Origin: Crithidia expoeki | Lineage: Eukaryota > Euglenozoa > Kinetoplastea > Trypanosomatida > Trypanosomatidae | DNA length: 64,000 bases | Reading direction: 5' to 3' | Assembly (NCBI GenBank): GCA_900240875.1 | Contig: OESE01000217.1 | Coordinates: 124,001 to 188,000 of the forward strand | Shown: piece by piece, positions 58,592 to 64,000 of the stretch | Numbering within the stretch: the first letter of the stretch is position 1 | Layout of the letters: every line of letters begins with the position of its first letter | Notes under the pieces: model-generated | Told to the model about the DNA's origin: nothing | Seen by the model: only the letters and a program-made list of their open reading frames with translations | Database searches by the model: none | Translations under genes and position numbers: made by a program

Positions 58592-59428
58592 ATGTTTACG
58601 CCGATCGAACAGTTGCAGAACAAGCAAATTAAGGAGGAGTTGCAGACCCTCTATGCTGTGACCGGTTTCAGCGACTGCATTGAGCCGGGCGACTTGCAGA
58701 GGAAGCTCAAGACCGTGCGTGACACAACCCCCATTACCCACGGCTTGCACTACGGGACCTTACTCGAAATGGGCAACAAGAAGAACCCAACTGGCGTCGT
58801 CACCCTCGGCCACGGACTCGGTGATAGCGCGTACGGCTGGGAGGACATCGGCTACGAACTAGCTCATCGTTTGCCTCACGTACTCTTTCAGCTCCCCTCT
58901 GCCCCGTCTCGCCCCGTGACGATCAACGGAGGCATGTCGATGCCAGCCTGGTACGACATCTACGACATGGTCGACGAGAAAGTTTGCTCGGGTAAGCAGG
59001 ACGCAGCAGGAATTAAACAGTCCTGCGATTATATTCGCAGCCTTGCGCACGTCGCCACGGTAAAGTACGGCATCCCGCCACAGCGCGTGGTCTACGCGGG
59101 GTTTTCGCAGGGGGCAGCGATCGCTCTTATCACGGGCTTAACAGCTCACGTGGCCCCGGCTGGGATCGCGTGCATGTCTGGCTACCTGGCCGCGGCGGCC
59201 GACTTCGTGCCGCGTGTGGTAAATAAGGCGGTGCCGATCACGATGTTCCACGGCCGGCAGGACCTGGTGGTGCCGATTACCGCCGCGAAGGAGTCGAAGT
59301 TGGCTCTCGAGGCGGCTGGGGTTTCGACGATTGAGTTTAAGGAGTATGACATGCAGCATTCGGCAAAGCCGCAGGAGATAGACGATCTGGCCTCCTTCAT
59401 CAGCCGTGTGCTGCCGAAGAAGTTTTAA
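58592..59428 (+). CDS. Acyl-protein thioesterase / lysophospholipase (APT1 family)
   Basis: 278 residues from ATG 58592 (GCCATG context). Alpha/beta-hydrolase of the APT1 family: TLGHGLGDSAYGWEDI (oxyanion region), FQLPSAPSRPVTINGG, MPAWYDIYDM, the nucleophile elbow VYAGFSQGAA with Ser172, Asp224 in HGRQDLVVP and His256 in DMQHS. All three catalytic residues are present. Known: these enzymes remove palmitoyl groups from proteins and act on lysophospholipids in the cytosol. The N-terminal 50 residues extend beyond the usual approximately 230-residue core and are charged and helical. No signal peptide. The histidine context MQHS replaces the more common MGHS. Confidence 0.94.
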   Translation: MFTPIEQLQNKQIKEELQTLYAVTGFSDCIEPGDLQRKLKTVRDTTPITHGLHYGTLLEMGNKKNPTGVVTLGHGLGDSAYGWEDIGYELAHRLPHVLFQLPSAPSRPVTINGGMSMPAWYDIYDMVDEKVCSGKQDAAGIKQSCDYIRSLAHVATVKYGIPPQRVVYAGFSQGAAIALITGLTAHVAPAGIACMSGYLAAAADFVPRVVNKAVPITMFHGRQDLVVPITAAKESKLALEAAGVSTIEFKEYDMQHSAKPQEIDDLASFISRVLPKKF

Positions 59429-60051
59429 CGTTCTCTGTAGGAAGCCCATTGGTTTCCTTATTTATTAATGTATTTTCTGACATTGCTGAATAATAAGTGC
59501 GGTTGCTTGAGCGTTGCTATCGTAGTGCAACGGCGTTTTTATTCGCCGTCTTTGCTTTGAATGTGTCGTTTGGCTACAGCCAAAACAAAATGAAAGGCAT
59601 TACTCTTTTATCTGTAAGACGGCTAGAGCTCTGTGTACTTGGTGACCGGCATGGACTTTCTGCGCTTTGAAGTCAGATAATGACTTTGAGATTCAACGGA
59701 GACGTTTTCGTCCCCAAAAGCAGATTTCTTCTTCTTTCACCCGCTGACAGCTTCCAATTAACACAGTTGCGGCCCCTAAAACGCAACACGGTTGGTGCCG
59801 TGGTTCGAACGGGAGCACTTGCAAGTCGTCGTACCGCGTGGCTTTAGTCTGCAGCTGTTCTCATTCCCTTTGACACTGTTTTGTTTGCTTTTCGTAAATT
59901 CGGGCTTATCCCTCTTTCTGAAGTGTCAGAGGTCTGACAACCTCTTCGGACAATTCTCTCCTCGCATAGCCAACGGTCTCCAGTGACCCCTTCATCACAG
60001 TATTTTTCTATCAAGCGTCGAGCGCTCCGCTGACCTCTTTTTGTTGACCAC
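59429..60051. other. Intergenic/UTR spacer
   Basis: No gene. AT-rich 3' region, then a T/C-rich segment (CATTCCCTTTGACACTGTTTTGTTTGCTTTTC, about 59860-59892) followed by AG near 59929, a possible acceptor for the next gene. Confidence 0.5.
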
Positions 60052-60807
60052 ATGCGTCCAACTCTCTTGATGCGTGCTGGCGCAGTGGCGTTCTGCTGCA
60101 CGACTGTCTGTCGCCTCGGTGCGAGCAGCAGCAACAACAACTGCGGTGGCGGCGCCGGCGGCGGCTATCGCTTCTTCGAGGATATGTACCCCAAACACGA
60201 CCCCGCCCCTCGCTACGCCTACTATGAGGACCAAGTGCAGAGCGCATCCGTCAAATCCCTCGAGCCGATGAAGCAGATGACGGAGTCGGAGAAGTTGCAC
60301 CACCTGCACGATTGGAAAAAAGACAGCGAGGGTTTGACACCGCCGCCAGAGTTCGGGTGGCCAGAGGAGTGGGGCCCTGAACCTGGGGAAGAGGGCCATA
60401 ACGAGTGGTACAAGAAGAACCGCATGTACATGTCGTACGAAGAGAAGTCGCGCTATGACTTGCGCGTTGGCGTGCCGGTGGAGAAGAACTCGATGCGGCA
60501 CCAGGAGATGCCCTACCAAAAGCGCATGAAGGCGGCGTATGTGAACTTAGAGGAAAAGAATCCGCAGTACTTTGACCCTCGTCAGCGCAAGTACTGGGCG
60601 GAGTACTCCTACGAGGACCAGAAAGACACCCTGGCGAAGGCGCGCGACGATTACTTGAAGGAGTGGTTAGAGCAACCAGGCGTGACGAAGGAAAATGTGG
60701 CAAAAAAGATAGGTGATTACAACGGCACGGCGAAGAATCAGAATGTAAAGTCAGTGCAGCGACGGCCGGAGTGGGAGCTGGCACCGCTTCCGGAGTACGA
60801 CGATTAG
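60052..60807 (+). CDS. Mitochondrial-looking hypothetical protein
   Basis: 251 residues from ATG 60052. The first 30 residues (MRPTLLMRAGAVAFCCTTVCR and on) have the Arg/Ala/Leu/Ser composition of a mitochondrial presequence. The mature part is hydrophilic and aromatic, with repeated short motifs of Tyr/Trp/Glu/Pro (EFGWPEEWGPEPGEEGH, NEWYKKNRMYMSYEEKSRYD, QYFDPRQRKYWAEYSYEDQ) and no membrane helix. This style is common among kinetoplastid-specific subunits of the mitochondrial ribosome, its assembly factors and respiratory complexes. No particular complex can be named from sequence alone. Confidence 0.78.
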   Translation: MRPTLLMRAGAVAFCCTTVCRLGASSSNNNCGGGAGGGYRFFEDMYPKHDPAPRYAYYEDQVQSASVKSLEPMKQMTESEKLHHLHDWKKDSEGLTPPPEFGWPEEWGPEPGEEGHNEWYKKNRMYMSYEEKSRYDLRVGVPVEKNSMRHQEMPYQKRMKAAYVNLEEKNPQYFDPRQRKYWAEYSYEDQKDTLAKARDDYLKEWLEQPGVTKENVAKKIGDYNGTAKNQNVKSVQRRPEWELAPLPEYDD

Positions 60808-61395
60808 AGGTGAGCGGAAAGTGGCTAATGGGTGTTAGCGTTTGTTAAGAAGCGGTGTTGTTGAGAAAAAAAAAACACTCTCTCTCTCTTTCTTTGCTCA
60901 GCTGACTTCGGGAACATACGGGGGTCACCAAGAAGCTGTTTGGTGCAGGGGTGCACTTGTGTGCGCGCTAGACATCGCGTCGCAAATCTTTAAAAAACAC
61001 TTTTTCATGACACTGATGCGCTTGCCTCGTGCGCACATCACTGTATCAAAGGAACAATAAAAGCACTGCCGCTTTTGAAGATTATTTGTGGCGCCTTTAC
61101 CGCAGGAACGAGTAGGAGGTGGAGCGCTGCCGATTAATTTACAATCGCCATTGCAAAAGCAAGTACGACCTACGGCACTATCACCGGGTTTTATTTAACA
61201 ATTTACTCATTCAACGAAGAGCCTCTGTTCTCACCTTGTTTTTCTGTATTCTTTGATTTCTGTGGCCCACTCGCGCCACAACTACTCGCATTTGTGATCC
61301 AAAACAACGGGTTTTGGGGTAATTACTTCACACACACACACCTAGGGAGGTCTCTTTACTTCTCTTTATTCTTCCCTTTGTTGACAGTTTTCTAC
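60808..61395. other. Intergenic/UTR spacer
   Basis: No gene. A TTCTCTTTATTCTTCCCTTTG tract followed by TTGACAG (AG 61386-61387) lies only eight bases before ATG 61396. A CT repeat occurs at 60880-60890. Confidence 0.5.
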
Positions 61396-62946
61396 ATGCT
61401 CCGCTTTGGTGTCTGCCGCTGCGTTGCAGCACAACATCGCGCTGCACTCGCCACCGTGTCAGCGACGTCTCTGTCTGCCCCATGCCTTTGTCTGTCGGGT
61501 CACTTGCTCTCCTCCGCTATGCCCAAATCTGACGCAACTAGTACAACATCAGCAAAACTCACACCGCCGTCAACTTCTCACAACACCTCGACCGCGACTG
61601 CTGCTGCTGCTACTGCCAAGGGATCCACCACCAAAGCTGTTAAGTCGTCTCGGACAGCGTCGAGCGGCAATAAAATCCACAAATTTAGCGAGGATAAGGC
61701 AGAGGCCTCTGCCTACGTCGGGGGCACCGACGACGTGCCGTCGTACTCTGCTGTTTCACACATGGGCTACCTGCTGTTGCACAGCCGGCGTATGTGGCTG
61801 CCTGTGATGCTGTACGCGGGGTACTATGTGCTTGCCCCGTACTTAACACTGTTGCAGATCGGCCTTTATGCAACGGCGAGTGTCGTGGTACAGCGGCTCA
61901 GCGTCCACGGTCGGGCCAACAAGATTCAAAAAGATCTGACAGGCTACACTTGCGTGGTGACCGGTGGCACTAGTGGTATCGGCTTGTACACAGCAATGCA
62001 ACTACTGGACATGGGGGCTCGCGTGATAATTGCAGCTCCGGCCGGGAAGGAAAAGGAGACGATAGAGTTTTTCTCTCAGAACTGCCGGGTGCCGGCCGCA
62101 ACTGCGGACTCCGCGGATTCACTTTCATCTTCACCTCTTTCAACAACAGCGAAGACCAGCGAGCCGCTTGAGAAGCGCATCACCTTCATTTCAATGGACT
62201 ACATGGACCAGCTAGACGTCATGGCAGCTGCCGCCCGCATCAAAGCCCTCGTGCATGACCGCGTCGATCTGCTGGTGAACTGCGCCGGTGTGTGGAAGGA
62301 AGAGCCTGGAGTGACGAAGCAGAAGTTTGAGGAGCACATCGGAGTCAATTTCTTGGGTCCTTTTCACTTCACAGAAGCACTGCTGCCGTCGCTGCGCAAG
62401 GCGCCGCATAAGAGCGGTCGGGTCGTGTACGTCACCTGTGCCTCACACAATGGTGTGTCAAGGGGCAACATAGTTCGGGACCGCATGACACTGCTGCCCG
62501 GGCCAAACGAATCGCAAGTCACCGCGCGCTGCTACAGCGCCTCGAAACTGGGCAACATTTACCACGCCCAGTCCATTGCAAGTCGCCGTTACGAGGGCAT
62601 TCCATTAAATAAACAGAGCGACCTGCATCCAGTGGATGTGTGCTGCGCCGACCCGGGCTTCTGCTTTACCCCGCTGCAACAGGAGAACAACGACCCATTT
62701 CTGGGTAACAGCGTGATTGCTCGTACGCTGCGCTCGTTGTGGATCAAGGACGCCTACGAGGGGAGCCAGACTGTGGTGAATTGCTGCGTGCGGGATGATA
62801 TCGAGAACGGTGGGTACTACGCCGAATGCACGTTGATGCCGAGCGGGTTGAGCAAGCGCGCGCAGGACCCGAAGAGCAGGGACGAAGTCATTCACTGGGC
62901 GATGGCGAAGACAATTGCCAAGTACTACACTGTGAAGCCTGAGTAG
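61396..62946 (+). CDS. Short-chain dehydrogenase/reductase, retinol-dehydrogenase-like, membrane-associated
   Basis: 516 residues from ATG 61396; an alternative in-frame ATG is at 61519 (MPKSDATSTT). The first 40 residues (MLRFGVCRCVAAQHRAALATV) could be a mitochondrial presequence. A Ser/Thr-rich linker and a hydrophobic segment (about 134-166, LPVMLYAGYYVLAPYLTLLQ) precede the catalytic domain. Rossmann NAD(P)-binding motif TGGTSGIGLYTA is at about 188-199, NCAG at about 294, catalytic Ser in YVTCASHNG and YSASK at about 379-383, then DPGFCFTPL (the usual 'PG.v.T'). All catalytic residues of the classical SDR fold are present. The substrate is unknown; the architecture resembles retinol dehydrogenase/WWOX-like SDRs. 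If the AG at 61386 is the acceptor, the leader is very short and the later ATG may be used on some transcripts. Confidence 0.88.
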   Translation: MLRFGVCRCVAAQHRAALATVSATSLSAPCLCLSGHLLSSAMPKSDATSTTSAKLTPPSTSHNTSTATAAAATAKGSTTKAVKSSRTASSGNKIHKFSEDKAEASAYVGGTDDVPSYSAVSHMGYLLLHSRRMWLPVMLYAGYYVLAPYLTLLQIGLYATASVVVQRLSVHGRANKIQKDLTGYTCVVTGGTSGIGLYTAMQLLDMGARVIIAAPAGKEKETIEFFSQNCRVPAATADSADSLSSSPLSTTAKTSEPLEKRITFISMDYMDQLDVMAAAARIKALVHDRVDLLVNCAGVWKEEPGVTKQKFEEHIGVNFLGPFHFTEALLPSLRKAPHKSGRVVYVTCASHNGVSRGNIVRDRMTLLPGPNESQVTARCYSASKLGNIYHAQSIASRRYEGIPLNKQSDLHPVDVCCADPGFCFTPLQQENNDPFLGNSVIARTLRSLWIKDAYEGSQTVVNCCVRDDIENGGYYAECTLMPSGLSKRAQDPKSRDEVIHWAMAKTIAKYYTVKPE

Positions 62947-63635
62947 GGAAACGGAGTTTTGTTTTGCTCTTGAAGAAGCATTGGCGTTTTAAGCGGTTGT
63001 TGGTGCGACGGATGCTGTCACTGTTTTGGTTGCTTCGGACTGTGTTGGGTTAGCGCGGTTGTTGCATTTGATCTCCATCGAAGAATTGCAAGTGTCAGTC
63101 GGGCGCAACCGATTGACATTTTACCTTTTCTCTGCGCTTTCGAAATGCATGCAACTTTACTCTTATCCCTTGCTCTTTACAGGTTACGATTTGATTTTCC
63201 ATCTGAATAAACTGGGCGAAACTCTTTATGCGCTCTCGCCTGAAACCACACAGTATTGGGGAGAGAGAAGTGCCCTCCATCTCTTAAGGTCAACCGCTGT
63301 TACTGGTACAGTTCAGCATTTGAGAGGGTTTCGCTTGGCGGATCCATCAGGCGCTGCGGTGAAGAAGCGACGCACGGCGGATTTTTTCATATTGAACGGG
63401 AATTCAGGTTGAATGTGTACTTGGCCAATTGGCGCGAAACGTCGGCGAAAAGGCAGTCGTCTGACAGAACTGCAGCCAAGTAAAGACCTTGCCTTGTTCT
63501 CATGAACTTTCAGCTTTTGTTGCTCTCGTACGTCTTCTTTCGTCTTTGTGCAACTCCTGCCCGTTTCCTCACAACGCACGCACACACATTCAACAAAGGA
63601 GAGACGCAATTTCATTCTATTATACCGCTTCCACG
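62947..63635. other. Intergenic/UTR spacer
   Basis: No gene supported. An open stretch at 63026-63412 has UTR-like composition. A T/C-rich segment (CTCTCGTACGTCTTCTTTCGTC, about 63524-63545) precedes the final gene. Confidence 0.5.
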
Positions 63636-64000
63636 ATGCTACGATGCAGCTTAATGCGGTGCAACGCACTCATTGCAACGCACCTCAAGCGGGGCTGCAT
63701 GCGTGGACGCTATGCGACCATTTGTCCCCTCGTCACTGCAAAACGATTCCACGCGAGCTGCACGCCGCGGCCACTGGCGTGGTGGACTCGAGGAACTTGG
63801 AAGACAGACGACGCCGCTTCAACAGCAGCAAAGGCGATGGTCACGACAGCTGAGGAGTCAGCGCATCACGTAAGCACTAGTAGTAGTAGCAGTAGTGGTG
63901 GTGCTGGTCCAAATCCCGTAAAGCTGCGCACCGCTCGCCCATCCCCTCGCGCTCTTTCCCACGTAAAGCAGAGACCCCTCTTCCCCGGCATGTTTCGTCA
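63636..64000 (+). CDS. Probable mitochondrial Lon protease, N-terminal part (3' partial)
   Basis: Open from ATG 63636 to the end of the window (121 complete codons, no stop). The N-terminus (MLRCSLMRCNALIATHLKRGCMRGR...) is rich in Arg, Leu, Cys and Ala and is a good mitochondrial presequence. After a Ser-rich linker the sequence reaches ALSHVKQRPLFPGMFR, which matches the opening strand of the Lon N-terminal domain in mitochondrial enzymes (yeast Pim1 'ISRKPLFPGFY', plant 'HRPLFPGFY'). Known: Lon is an ATP-dependent matrix protease. Only this short stretch supports the call. A competing open frame over the same DNA (63548-63853) is rejected because it is poorly codon-biased and runs against this signature. 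Confidence 0.55.
   Translation, partial: MLRCSLMRCNALIATHLKRGCMRGRYATICPLVTAKRFHASCTPRPLAWWTRGTWKTDDAASTAAKAMVTTAEESAHHVSTSSSSSSGGAGPNPVKLRTARPSPRALSHVKQRPLFPGMFR

Noticed and set aside
59794-59820. GTGGTTCGAACGGG, reminiscent of a tRNA B box (similar motif at 11391)
   Set aside because: No matching A box, cloverleaf or acceptor stem could be drawn around either site.
60011-60784. Long antisense frames across the mitochondrial-like gene
   Set aside because: Codon-bias shadows; the + strand has a presequence and consistent composition.

Overview
This window looks like a stretch of a trypanosomatid (kinetoplastid) nuclear chromosome. Every convincing gene lies on the + strand, head to tail, with no recognisable introns and no strand switch. 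Genes are preceded by T/C-rich tracts followed by AG, as expected for trans-splice acceptors. Several proteins are typical of the group (a SAXO microtubule protein, PHO80-like cyclins, large low-complexity kinetoplastid proteins). Coding regions are moderately GC-rich and spacers are AT- and pyrimidine-rich. A fossil of a tyrosine-recombinase retroelement of VIPER/TATE type also fits. I cannot fix the species. The genes use ordinary stop codons.

Layout: 1-971, 3' part of a PCIF1-like cap adenosine methyltransferase; 1507-2526, unknown protein; 3404-4204, SAXO; 5004-7538, probable Nup82/Nup88-type nucleoporin; 7969-10923, large coiled-coil protein. About 11.4-15.8 kb holds the decayed retroelement. 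Then come an LRR-like protein (16407-18803), a two-TM protein (19262-20254), an inositol trisphosphate 5/6-kinase (20966-23155), a coiled-coil protein (24288-25814), a Pam18/Tim14-like J protein (26352-26714), a PTAR1-like protein in an AT-richer patch (27107-28555) and PLAA/Ufd3/Doa1 (29227-31524). Two PHO80-type cyclins follow (33182-35401 and 42126-45152), separated by an unusual 6.7 kb gene-poor, pyrimidine-rich spacer. After another 3 kb spacer come a SPRY+LisH protein (48206-52159), a disordered protein (52836-55229), a type I membrane protein (56342-57688), acyl-protein thioesterase (58592-59428), a mitochondrial-looking acidic protein (60052-60807), a short-chain dehydrogenase (61396-62946) and the 5' end of a probable mitochondrial Lon protease (63636 to the window end).

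The genes do not form one pathway; as usual in trypanosomatids they look like neighbours in a constitutively transcribed polycistronic unit whose expression is set by UTRs. The most unusual observations are a DVPY tetrapeptide where PCIF1 enzymes have NPPF, an HSD in place of the J-domain HPD in the Pam18-like protein, a PLAA gene whose PUL domain seems to run out across reading frames, the tandem cyclins with a giant spacer, and the retroelement fossil with a hairpin beyond each edge. I saw no tRNA, rRNA or CRISPR structures.
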